Source: an uncultured Craurococcus sp. (GTDB lineage Bacteria; Pseudomonadota; Alphaproteobacteria; Acetobacterales; Acetobacteraceae). Taken from it: a stretch of 64,000 nt of DNA. The translations under genes and the position numbers were made by a program. The stretch covers positions 62,001-126,000 of the forward strand of contig CADCTD010000126.1 in assembly GCA_902805545.1 (NCBI GenBank), written 5' to 3'. Under the pieces are notes generated by a model that saw only the letters and a program-made list of their open reading frames with translations, was not told where the DNA came from and ran no database searches. Shown in pieces: positions 12,434 to 20,590 of this stretch (position 1 is the first letter of the stretch; each line of letters opens with the position of its first letter).

Positions 12434-13636
12434 ATGGACCTCCGCTTCACCGATGCCGAGATCGCCTTCCGCCAGGAAGTGCGCGACTTCATCGCCAAGG
12501 AGCTGCCGGCCGAGACGCGCGAGCGGATGATCGCTGGCAAGTCCCCCACCAAGCAGCAGGTGGTGGACTGGCAGCGCAAGCTGAATGCCCGCGGCTGGGC
12601 GGCGCCGGAATGGCCGAAGGAGGCCGGCGGGCCGGGCTGGACGCTGGCGCAGCGCTACATCTTCCGCGAGGAGCTGCAGCAGGCGCCGGCACCCTCGCCG
12701 CTCGGCTTCAACATCAACATGTGCGGGCCTGTCATCATCGAGTTCGGCACGGAGGAGCAGAAGCAGCGCTTCCTGCCGCGCATGCTGAACCTCGACGATT
12801 GGTGGTGCCAGGGCTTCTCCGAGCCCGGCGCAGGATCCGACCTTGCCGGGCTGAAGACCCGCGCCGTGCGCGAGGGCGACCACTATGTCGTCAACGGCCA
12901 GAAGACTTGGACGACGCTCGCCCAGCATGCCGACTGGATCTTCCTCCTCGTCCGCACCGATCCGGCAGCGAAGAAGCAGGAGGGCATCAGCTTCCTCGTC
13001 TGCGACATGAAGACGCCGGGGATCACCGTCCGCCCGATCATCACCATCGAGGGCGGGCACGAGGTGAACGAGGTCTTCTTCGACGACGTGAAGATCCCGG
13101 CGGAGAACCTGATCGGCGAGGAGAACAAGGGCTGGGACTGCGCCAAGTTCCTGCTCGGCAACGAGCGCTTCGGCCAGGCCCGCGTCGGCGCCTCGCGCGA
13201 GCGCATCCGCCGGCTGAAGGTGATCGCGCAGGAGAGCATGGATGGCGGCCAGCCGCTGATGCAGGACCCCGAATTCCGCCGCAAGGTGACGGAGATCGAG
13301 GTCGAGCTGAAGGCGCTGGAGATGACCGTCATGCGCGTCATCGCCACCGAGTCCAAGCGCCGCGACAAGAAGCCCGATCCGGCGACCTCCGTGCTCAAGA
13401 TCAAGGGCACCGAGATCCAGCAGATGTGCTCCGAGCTCTTGATGAAGGCGGCCGGCCCCTATGCCTGGGCGGATGGCGACCCGGACGAGGAAGGCGAGAC
13501 CAACGACGTGGATGTCGCGCCCGACTGGGCCTTCGGCCTCGCCGGCGTCTACTTCAACTGGCGCAAGCAGAGCATCTATGGCGGGTCGAACGAGATCCAG
13601 CGCAACATCATGGCCAAAGCGTTCCTGGGGCTCTGA
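12434..13636 (+). CDS. Acyl-CoA dehydrogenase (first of a pair)
   Basis: 400 aa FAD enzyme introducing a trans-2 double bond into an acyl-CoA. It contains the FAD/substrate segments [20 protein letters not shown] and VVNGQKTWTTLAQHADWIFL, and the C-terminal IYGGSNEIQRNIMAKAFLGL motif of the family. A 23-base gap follows the fadJ-like gene and 6 bases separate it from a second dehydrogenase, giving a clear three-gene operon. Paired dehydrogenases of unequal type often form mixed tetramers in which one subunit carries the active site. Chain-length specificity is not evident. Confidence 0.93.
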   Translation: MDLRFTDAEIAFRQEVRDFIAKELPAETRERMIAGKSPTKQQVVDWQRKLNARGWAAPEWPKEAGGPGWTLAQRYIFREELQQAPAPSPLGFNINMCGPVIIEFGTEEQKQRFLPRMLNLDDWWCQGFSEPGAGSDLAGLKTRAVREGDHYVVNGQKTWTTLAQHADWIFLLVRTDPAAKKQEGISFLVCDMKTPGITVRPIITIEGGHEVNEVFFDDVKIPAENLIGEENKGWDCAKFLLGNERFGQARVGASRERIRRLKVIAQESMDGGQPLMQDPEFRRKVTEIEVELKALEMTVMRVIATESKRRDKKPDPATSVLKIKGTEIQQMCSELLMKAAGPYAWADGDPDEEGETNDVDVAPDWAFGLAGVYFNWRKQSIYGGSNEIQRNIMAKAFLGL

Positions 13637-13642
13637 CGACAC

Positions 13643-14788
13643 ATGGACTTCGACCTGACGGAAGAACAGCGCCTGCTGCAGGACAGCGTGGCGCGGCTGC
13701 TCGGCGACCGGTACGGCTTCGAGCAGCGCAAGGGCTATATGAAGTCGGCCGATGGCTGGAGCCGGGAGATCTGGGGCCAGTTCGCCGAACTCGGCCTGCT
13801 CGGCCTGCCCTTCGGCGAAGATGAGGGCGGCTTCGGCGGCGGCCCCGTCGAGACGCTGCTCGTCGCCGAGCAGATCGGGCGCTTCATCACGCTCGAGCCC
13901 TGGGTGAGCACCGTCGTGATCGGCGGCGGCTTTCTCCGCCATGGCGCCTCGCAGGAGCTCAGGAACGAGCTGGTGCCGCAGGTCGCCTCGGGCGAGATGC
14001 TGCTGGCCTTCGCCCAGGTGGAGCGGCAGTCGCGCTACGACCTTTTCGACGTGGCGACGACGGCGAAGCGCGACGGCGATGGCTGGGTCATCAATGGCCG
14101 CAAGGGCTATGTGGTGCATGGCGACAGCGCCGACCGACTGATCGTCACCGCACGCGTGGCCGGCGCGCAGCGCGACCTGAAAGGCATCGGCGTCTTCCTG
14201 GTCGATGCGAAGGACCCTGGCGTGCAGCGCCGCGGCTACCGCACGGTGGATGGGCAGCGGGCAGCGGAGGTGGAGCTCTCCAACGTCCGGGCGCTCGCCG
14301 TGCTCGGCAATCCGGAGGACGGGTTGCCGCTGGTCGACCAGGTGGTGGATGAGAGCATCGCGGCGCTGGCCGGCGAGGCGGTCGGCGCCATGCAGGCGGC
14401 GCATGACATGACCATCGACTACATGAAGACCCGGCAGCAATTCGGTCGGCCGATCGGCAGCTTCCAGGCGCTGCAGCATCGGGCGGCGGATATGCTGGTG
14501 GCGCTGGAGCAGGCGCGCTCGATGTCCTACTTCGCGGCCATTTCCTCCGAGGAGCGCAATCCGACGGAGCGGCGCAAGTCGATGGCGGCGGTGAAGGTGC
14601 AGATCGGCCGCTCGGCGCGCTTCGTCGGGCAGCAGAGCATCCAGCTGCATGGCGGCATCGCCATGACGATCGAGTATGCCTGCGGCCACTACTTCAAGCG
14701 GCTGACGGTGAATGACGCCATGTTCGGCGATGCGGACCACTATGTCCGCTACCTGTCGGATACGGGCGGGCTGGTCGCCGCCGCCTGA
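13643..14788 (+). CDS. Acyl-CoA dehydrogenase (second of a pair)
   Basis: 381 aa acyl-CoA dehydrogenase-family protein. The N-terminal helical domain begins MDFDLTEEQRLLQDSVARLL; the middle beta domain and the C-terminal helical bundle (MKTRQQFGRPIGSFQALQHR, QLHGGIAMTIEYACGHYFKR) follow. It lacks the usual terminal YGG-x-x-E-IQR signature seen in its neighbour and ends in MFGDADHYVRYLSDTGG, a pattern common in the non-catalytic or divergent subunit of paired dehydrogenases. It probably acts together with the upstream dehydrogenase. Confidence 0.9.
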   Translation: MDFDLTEEQRLLQDSVARLLGDRYGFEQRKGYMKSADGWSREIWGQFAELGLLGLPFGEDEGGFGGGPVETLLVAEQIGRFITLEPWVSTVVIGGGFLRHGASQELRNELVPQVASGEMLLAFAQVERQSRYDLFDVATTAKRDGDGWVINGRKGYVVHGDSADRLIVTARVAGAQRDLKGIGVFLVDAKDPGVQRRGYRTVDGQRAAEVELSNVRALAVLGNPEDGLPLVDQVVDESIAALAGEAVGAMQAAHDMTIDYMKTRQQFGRPIGSFQALQHRAADMLVALEQARSMSYFAAISSEERNPTERRKSMAAVKVQIGRSARFVGQQSIQLHGGIAMTIEYACGHYFKRLTVNDAMFGDADHYVRYLSDTGGLVAAA

Positions 14789-14896
14789 CGGGTCCCCGAC
14801 CACTCCGCAAAGAGTTGCGGATTGGTTGTTTCTCTTGGTCGACCGGGTCCGGGGCGCCATGCTGCGCTCCGGCCGCTCAATGTGCGGGAGACGGCG

Positions 14897-15180
14897 CTGA
14901 TCCAGCTTGGCCGGGTCGCATCTGACTTCAAGGCGGAGACCACGCATGGGCCCATCCGCTTCGATGAATGGCTCGGCTTGCCCTGGGGCGTGTTGTTCGG
15001 CCATCCGGCAGAATTCACGCCGGTCTGCACCACGGAGCCCGGCGGGACGGCCCGCCCCTCACCAGCCACGAGCAGACCGGCTCCCTTCCCCAGGGTTGGG
15101 AGGTCAAGCGGCCCTATCTGCGCTATGTGGAGGTGACCTGGGGGTCGCACGCCGAAAATCGTTTGCGCAATAACGGATAG
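14897..15180 (+). pseudogene. Remnant of a 1-Cys (Prx6-type) peroxiredoxin
   Basis: From 14900 one frame reads IQLGRVASDFKAETTHGPIR then FDEWLG...WGVLFGHPAEFTPVCTTE, the start of a Prx6-type peroxiredoxin including the catalytic Cys in TPVCTTE. Similarity stops after about 47 residues. The family C-terminus reappears in another frame at about 15085-15135 (LPQGWEVKRPYLRYVEV). The family is about 215 aa, so roughly two thirds of the coding sequence has been lost and the ends are out of frame. No usable start codon precedes it (CTG at 14897). The surrounding non-coding stretch 14789-15226 shows nothing else I can support. Confidence 0.75.
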
Positions 15181-15226
15181 TGCGGTTCCATATCATATTC
15201 GCAGTTGCAGCGGGACCGGGGGCAGC

Positions 15227-16444
15227 ATGGTGGGACGGGCGATCGGGCGCCGCCAAATTCTGGCGGGCGCCGGCATGGCGGCTTTGGCGGCACCGGGCAT
15301 CGCCCTTGCCCAGGGCGAGGCCATCCGCATCGGCGAGATCAACAGCTACACCGCCCAGCCCGCCTTCCTGCAGCCCTACCGCAATGCCTGGATCCTGGCG
15401 CAGGAGCAGGTGAACGCCGCCGGCGGCGTCAACGGCCGCCGAATCGAAACCGTCTTCCGCGATGATGCCGGGCGACCGGAGGATGCCGTCCGCCTCGCGG
15501 GCGAGTTGGTGAATGCGGAGAAGGTGTCCCTGCTGGCGGGCGGCTTCCTCTCCAATGTCGGGCTGGCGCTCGGGGATTTCGCCAACCAGAACAAGAAGCT
15601 CTTCGTCGCCAGCGAGCCGCTGACCGATGCGCTCGTCTGGAGCCGCGGCAACCGGTATACGTTCCGCCTCCGCGCGAGCACCTACATGCAATCCGCCATG
15701 CTGGTGGAGGAGGCGGCGAAGCTCCCGGCCCGGCGCTGGGCGACCGTCGCGCCGAACTACGAGTACGGCCAGTCCGCCGTGCGCTGGTTCAAGGAACTGC
15801 TGAGCCGCGCCAAGCCGGATGTGGAGTTCGTCGCCGAGCAATTCCCCGCCCTTGGCCGCATCGATGCAGGTGCCACCGTCCAGGCGCTGGCAGCGGCCAA
15901 TCCGGAGGCGATCTTCAACGTCACCTTCGGCGCCGACCTCACCAATTTCGTCCGCCAGGGCTCGACCCGGGGGCTGTTCGAGCGGCGGCGCGTCGTCTCG
16001 CTGCTGACCGGCGAGCCGGAGTATCTCGACCCACTCGGCGACGAGGCCCCGGAGAATTGGATCGTCACCGGCTATCCCTGGGAGCAGATCGACACGCCCT
16101 CCCACACGCCCTTCCGCGAGGCCTATCGCCGCCGCTGGAACGACTATCCGCGCCTCGGCAGCGTCGTCGGCTATGATACGGTGATGGCGATCGCGGCGCT
16201 GCTGAGGAAATCCCCCTCGCTCGAGACCGAGGCGCTGGTCGACGGCATGTCCGGGCTGCGCTTCGGCTCGGTCTTCGGGCCGGTGGAATTCCGTGCGATC
16301 GACCATCAATCGACCATGGGCGCCTTCGTCGGCCGCACCGTGCTGAAGAATGGCAAGGGGGCGATGGCCGACTGGCGCTATGCCGAGGGCAAGGACTACC
16401 TGCCATCGGATGAGGTGGTGCGGACCTTGCGGCCCCAGGCCTGA
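15227..16444 (+). CDS. Liv-type ABC transporter substrate-binding protein (system 1)
   Basis: 405 aa periplasmic receptor of the branched-chain amino acid (type I periplasmic-binding) family. It has a Tat-like signal (GRRQILAGAGMAALAAPGIA, then LAQ), the family start GEAIRIGEINSYTAQPAFLQ, VNAAGGVNGRRIETVFRDDA, and a typical C-terminal lobe ending MADWRYAEGKDYLPSDEVVR. It is first in a four-gene operon with a fused permease and two ATPases. These receptors bind amino acids, amides, urea or aromatic acids; the ligand cannot be told from sequence. The adjacent enamidase/reductase locus makes a heterocyclic acid a candidate. Confidence 0.92.
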   Translation: MVGRAIGRRQILAGAGMAALAAPGIALAQGEAIRIGEINSYTAQPAFLQPYRNAWILAQEQVNAAGGVNGRRIETVFRDDAGRPEDAVRLAGELVNAEKVSLLAGGFLSNVGLALGDFANQNKKLFVASEPLTDALVWSRGNRYTFRLRASTYMQSAMLVEEAAKLPARRWATVAPNYEYGQSAVRWFKELLSRAKPDVEFVAEQFPALGRIDAGATVQALAAANPEAIFNVTFGADLTNFVRQGSTRGLFERRRVVSLLTGEPEYLDPLGDEAPENWIVTGYPWEQIDTPSHTPFREAYRRRWNDYPRLGSVVGYDTVMAIAALLRKSPSLETEALVDGMSGLRFGSVFGPVEFRAIDHQSTMGAFVGRTVLKNGKGAMADWRYAEGKDYLPSDEVVRTLRPQA

Positions 16445-16455
16445 CGCAGGCAACC

Positions 16456-18303
16456 TTGGAGAACCTGGTCCTCCAGGCCCTGAGCGGCCTGGCGAGCGCC
16501 TCATCCTTGTTCCTGGTGGCGTCCGGCCTCACCGTCATCTTCGGCGTCAGCCGCGTCGTGAACTTCGCCCATGGCTCGCTCTACATGCTGGGGGCCTACC
16601 TGGCCTACAGCCTGGTCACCACCCTGCCGCGCGGCCATCTCGGCTTCTGGGGCGGGGTGATCGGCGCGGCCGTGCTGGTCGGGCTGATCGGCCTCGTCGT
16701 CGAGGTGCTGCTGCTGCGGCGCATCTACCGGGCGCCGGAGCTGTTCCAGCTGCTCGCTACCTTCGGCGTCGTGCTCATCGTGCAGGACCTGGCGCAGATG
16801 ATCTGGGGCCCGCAGGACCTGCTCGGGCCGCGGGCGCCGGGGCTGCGTGGCAGCATCGAGATCGTGGGGATGCGCTTCCCGCTCTATGAGCTCTTCCTGA
16901 TCGGCGTCGGGCCGGTGGTGCTGGGGCTGCTCGTGCTGCTGTTCCACCGCACGCGCTGGGGCACGCTGGTGCGGGCGGCAACCCAGGACCGGGAGATGGT
17001 GGGGGCGCTCGGCGTGAACCAGCGCATGCTCTTCACCTCGGTCTTCTTCCTCGGCAGCCTGCTCGCCGGCCTCGGCGGCGCGCTGCAGCTGCCGCGCGAG
17101 AGCGTGAACCTGCATATGGACCTCGCCATCATCACCGAGGCCTTCGTCGTCGTGGTGGTGGGCGGGCTCGGCAGCCTCACCGGCGCGGCGCTGGCGGCGT
17201 TGCTGATCGGGGAGCTGCATGCCTTCGGCATCCTGATCGTGCCGAAGATCACGCTGGTGCTGGTCTTCCTCGTCATGGCGCTGGTGCTGGTGGTGCGGCC
17301 GCATGGGCTGCTCGGCAAGCCGGAGGCGGCGGCGCGGGGCGGGCAGGGGAGTGCGGAGCCGGTGATCGGCCCGGCGCCCCCGGCGCTGCGCTGGCTGGGC
17401 CTGGCGACGCTCGCGGTGGCGGTCGTGCTGCCGCCCTTCCTCGGCGACTATGCCGTCTCGGTGCTGACGGAGCTCGCTATCGCGGTGCTCTTCGCGGCGA
17501 GCCTCCATCTCATCATGGGCCCTGGCGGCATGGCGAGCTTCGGCAACGCCGCCTATTTCGGCATCGGCGCCTATGGGGCGGCGCTGGCAGCGCAATGGCT
17601 CGGCGCGCCGATGCTGGCCGGGCTGGCGCTGGCGCCCTTGGCGGCGGGCGTCTTCGGCCTCCTCTTCGGCTATTTCTGCGTGCGGCTCTCGGGCGTCTAT
17701 GCGGCGATGCTGACGCTGGCCTTCGCGCAGATCGCCTGGTCGGTCGCCTTCCAATGGGTCGAGGTGACGGGGGGCGACAACGGCATCCTCGGCGTCTGGC
17801 CCTCGGCCTGGGCGGCGCCGAAGCTGGTCTACTACTACCTGGCGCTGGCCCTCTGCCTGGGTGCGACGCTGTTCCTGCGCCGCGTGGTGCATGCGCCCTT
17901 CGGCTATGCGCTGCGGGCGCAGCGGGACAGCGCCTTGCGGGCCGAGGCGATCGGCATCGATGCCTTCCGCATCCGCTGGCTAGGCTTCGGCCTGGCGGCG
18001 GCGGCGGCGGGCGTCGCGGGCGGGCTCTTTGCCTATGGCAAGGGCAGCGTCTTCCCGACCTATATGGGCATCCCACGCAGCGTGGATGCGCTGCTGATGG
18101 TGCTGCTCGGCGGCGTGCAGACGCTCTCGGGGCCGATCGTCGGCGCGCTCGCCTTCACCGGGCTGCAGGAGCAGCTGGTGCGGATCACCGATCTCTGGCG
18201 GCTGATCCTCGGCTGCATCATCGTGCTGCTGGTGCTCTTCTTCCCGCAAGGGCTGGCCGGGGCGGCCCGGGCGCGCTGGGAGGCCCGGCATGGCGACGCT
18301 TGA
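16456..18303 (+). CDS. Fused LivH-LivM ABC permease (system 1)
   Basis: 615 aa, TTG start at 16456, 12 bases after the receptor stop. Residues about 1-290 are a LivH-type permease (FGVSRVVNFAHGSLYMLGAY). After a Gly/Ala linker (about 290-315), the rest is a LivM-type permease (GGMASFGNAAYFGIGAYGAA, GGDNGILGVWPS, GGVQTLSGPIVGALAFTGLQ). Together they form the transmembrane channel. LivH and LivM are usually separate genes, as in the second system of this window. Overlaps the next gene by 14 bases. Confidence 0.92.
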   Translation: MENLVLQALSGLASASSLFLVASGLTVIFGVSRVVNFAHGSLYMLGAYLAYSLVTTLPRGHLGFWGGVIGAAVLVGLIGLVVEVLLLRRIYRAPELFQLLATFGVVLIVQDLAQMIWGPQDLLGPRAPGLRGSIEIVGMRFPLYELFLIGVGPVVLGLLVLLFHRTRWGTLVRAATQDREMVGALGVNQRMLFTSVFFLGSLLAGLGGALQLPRESVNLHMDLAIITEAFVVVVVGGLGSLTGAALAALLIGELHAFGILIVPKITLVLVFLVMALVLVVRPHGLLGKPEAAARGGQGSAEPVIGPAPPALRWLGLATLAVAVVLPPFLGDYAVSVLTELAIAVLFAASLHLIMGPGGMASFGNAAYFGIGAYGAALAAQWLGAPMLAGLALAPLAAGVFGLLFGYFCVRLSGVYAAMLTLAFAQIAWSVAFQWVEVTGGDNGILGVWPSAWAAPKLVYYYLALALCLGATLFLRRVVHAPFGYALRAQRDSALRAEAIGIDAFRIRWLGFGLAAAAAGVAGGLFAYGKGSVFPTYMGIPRSVDALLMVLLGGVQTLSGPIVGALAFTGLQEQLVRITDLWRLILGCIIVLLVLFFPQGLAGAARARWEARHGDA

Positions 18304-19048
18304 GGTCGCGGGGCTGGAGAAGAGCTTCGGCGGCGTCCGTGCCGTCCAAGGCATCTCCTTCTCCGTCAGGCCGGGCGAGATGCTGGCGCTGATCGGGCCG
18401 AACGGTGCCGGCAAGTCCACCTGCTTCAATATGCTGAACGGGCAGCTCCGGCCCGATGCCGGCTCGGTGCGGCTGCTGGGGCGCGAGATCACCGGGATGG
18501 CCCCGCGGACGATCTGGCGGCTCGGCGTCGGCCGGACCTTTCAGATCACCGCCACCTTCGGCTCCATGACAGTGCTGGAGAACGTGCAGATGGCGCTGCT
18601 CTCGCATCACCGGCGGCTCGGCGGGCTGTGGCGGCCGGTGGCGCGGATGGATGCGGCGCCGGCGCGGGCGCTGCTGGAGCGGCTCGGCATGGCGGAGCAG
18701 GCGGCGCGGCCCTGCGGCATCCTCGCCTATGGCGACCTCAAGCGCGTGGAACTTGCCATTGCACTGGCCAACCAGCCGAAGCTGCTGCTGATGGACGAGC
18801 CGACGGCGGGGATGGCGCCGCAGGAACGCGTCTCCCTGATGGCGCTGACGGCGCAGATCGCCCGCGAGAGCGGCATCGCCGTGCTCTTCACGGAGCATGA
18901 CATGGATGTGGTGTTCGGCCATGCGGACCGCATCCTGGTGCTCGACCGCGGCCGGTTGATCGCCGAGGGGGCTCCGGCCGCGGTCCGTGCGGATCCGAAG
19001 GTGCGGGAGGTCTATCTCGGCTCGGGCGCGGTGACGGGGGCGCATTGA
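18290..19048 (+). CDS. LivG-type ABC transporter ATPase (system 1)
   Basis: 252 aa ATP-binding subunit powering import through the fused permease. Walker A is GPNGAGKSTC (about 42-51); the LivG-type loop GVGRTFQITATFGSMTVLEN, a signature-like AYGDLKRVELAIALANQPKL, and Walker B LLLMDEPTAGM follow. The signature reads AYGDLKR, lacking the canonical LSGGQ, as is usual for this subfamily. Translationally coupled on both sides (14-base overlap upstream, shared base at the stop downstream). Confidence 0.94.
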   Translation: MATLEVAGLEKSFGGVRAVQGISFSVRPGEMLALIGPNGAGKSTCFNMLNGQLRPDAGSVRLLGREITGMAPRTIWRLGVGRTFQITATFGSMTVLENVQMALLSHHRRLGGLWRPVARMDAAPARALLERLGMAEQAARPCGILAYGDLKRVELAIALANQPKLLLMDEPTAGMAPQERVSLMALTAQIARESGIAVLFTEHDMDVVFGHADRILVLDRGRLIAEGAPAAVRADPKVREVYLGSGAVTGAH

Positions 19049-19749
19049 TGCTGAGCGTCAGCGGCCTCTCGGCCTATTACGGGCGGGCGCATATCCTCGA
19101 CGACGTGGCGCTCGATGTCGGGCCGGGCGAGGTGGTGGTGCTGCTTGGGCGCAATGGCGCCGGCAAGAGCACGACGATGAAGGCGATCATGGGGCTCGTC
19201 CCGCCCGCCGCGGGCCGCGTCCGCTTCGATGGCGCCGAGATCGCCGGGCGGGAGCCCTTCGAGATCGCACGGCGAGGGCTCGGCTATGTGCCGGAGGAGC
19301 GGCGCATCTTCACCGGGCTTTCTGTGCTGGAGAATCTGGAGGTCGGGCGGCGGCCGCCGACGGCCGGGCTCCGGCCCTGGACGCCGGAGCGCCTCTTCGC
19401 GCTTTTCCCCAGCCTGGGCGCCATGCAGGACCGGCCGGGCGGGCGGATGAGCGGCGGCGAGCAGCAGATGCTCACCATCGCCCGCACGCTGATGGGCAAC
19501 CCGAAGCTGATCCTGCTCGACGAGCCGAGCGAGGGGCTGGCGCCCGTCGTCGTCGAGCGCATGGCGGAGGCGATCCGGGCGCTGAAGGCGGAGGGGCTCT
19601 CGATCCTGCTGTCCGAGCAGAACCTGCATTTCGCCCAGGCGGTCAGCGACCGGGCGACGATCATCGAGAAGGGGCGAATCCGCTGGAGCGGGAGCATTGC
19701 CGACCTGCTCGCGGCGGATGAGGTCAGGGAGCAGTACCTGTCGGTGTAG
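19048..19749 (+). CDS. LivF-type ABC transporter ATPase (system 1)
   Basis: 233 aa second ATPase of the same importer. Walker A GRNGAGKSTTMKAIMG, signature MSGGEQQMLTIARTLMGNPK, Walker B LILLDEPSEGLAP, typical of LivF. The ATG at 19048 shares its A with the livG stop (TGATG). Its last 26 bases overlap, tail to tail, the UPF0280 gene on the other strand. Confidence 0.94.
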   Translation: MLSVSGLSAYYGRAHILDDVALDVGPGEVVVLLGRNGAGKSTTMKAIMGLVPPAAGRVRFDGAEIAGREPFEIARRGLGYVPEERRIFTGLSVLENLEVGRRPPTAGLRPWTPERLFALFPSLGAMQDRPGGRMSGGEQQMLTIARTLMGNPKLILLDEPSEGLAPVVVERMAEAIRALKAEGLSILLSEQNLHFAQAVSDRATIIEKGRIRWSGSIADLLAADEVREQYLSV

Positions 19750-20590
19750 GCAGCAGGCCCGGGGCGCCGACGACGCGCACGGCCTCGCCCAGTACGAGCG
19801 CGGCACCCTCGATCAGCCCTGCCGCGAACAGGGCCTCGGCCCGCGCCTCGCCGGCGTCGAGGGCGGCGGCGGCAACCAGGGCGGGGAGGGGGCCGACGCC
19901 CGTCGTCACCAGGCGATCGCCGAGATCGCTGTCCGGATCGAGCGAACGGGCCGGCGCGCGCTGAATGGCGGAATGGTCTGCATCGACCGCATTGGCGATG
20001 ACGGTCGCCGCGGCGTCTGCAGCCGCGGCGCCGCGGGCGAGCACCGTCACCGCATCGGCGATGCCGAGGGAGAAGCTGCGACCCGGCCAGCCGCTGGTGG
20101 CGATGCCGCGGACAGGATCCTGGGCGCGGATGCGGATCAGCGCCTCCGGCACGGCGCGGGCGAGGCGCGGCACCACGCCGATGCGCAGCGCAGCGCCGGG
20201 GGCGAGGAAGAGGGCGATGTCGCCGCCATTGTTGACATGCGCTGCAGTGAGGCCCGGCGTGGCGGCCAAAGCCCCGAGCACCTCCTCAGCCACCGCCCCG
20301 GCGACGGCGGCCATCGGCGTGATGAAGCCGGCGCGGAAGGGCCAGGCCGCCTCCGCCATGCGCCGGGCGACGGGGCCATGCAACGCCGGGCGGTCCGCGC
20401 CGAGGGGTGTGCGGAGCAGCGGCAACTCCGCCGCCAGCCCGGCGAGCAGCCCCTGGAAGGCGACGGTCGCGCGGGCGGCGGCCTCGGTGATGGCGGGACG
20501 CGTGCCCTCCAGGCCGATCATCAGGTCGATCGGGCCTTCCTGGAGATGCAGCCTCCCATCGGGGAGTGAGGCGGCTAGGGCGCCGGCCAT
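19724..20590 (-). CDS. UPF0280 family protein
   Basis: 288 aa from the ATG at 20590. This is an uncharacterised family related to the ApbE flavin-transferase fold. Motif-like segments are HVNNGGDIALFLAPGAALRI and RGIATSGWPGRSFSLGIADA, followed by ANAVDADH, resembling ApbE-type nucleotide/metal-binding loops. The start overlaps the end of the reductase gene by 16 bases, so the two are coupled. Since the neighbour is predicted to be a flavin and Fe-S enzyme, a role in its flavin loading is a reasonable inference, not shown. The 3' end overlaps livF by 26 bases. Confidence 0.82.
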   Translation of the reverse strand: MAGALAASLPDGRLHLQEGPIDLMIGLEGTRPAITEAAARATVAFQGLLAGLAAELPLLRTPLGADRPALHGPVARRMAEAAWPFRAGFITPMAAVAGAVAEEVLGALAATPGLTAAHVNNGGDIALFLAPGAALRIGVVPRLARAVPEALIRIRAQDPVRGIATSGWPGRSFSLGIADAVTVLARGAAAADAAATVIANAVDADHSAIQRAPARSLDPDSDLGDRLVTTGVGPLPALVAAAALDAGEARAEALFAAGLIEGAALVLGEAVRVVGAPGLLPTPTGTAP

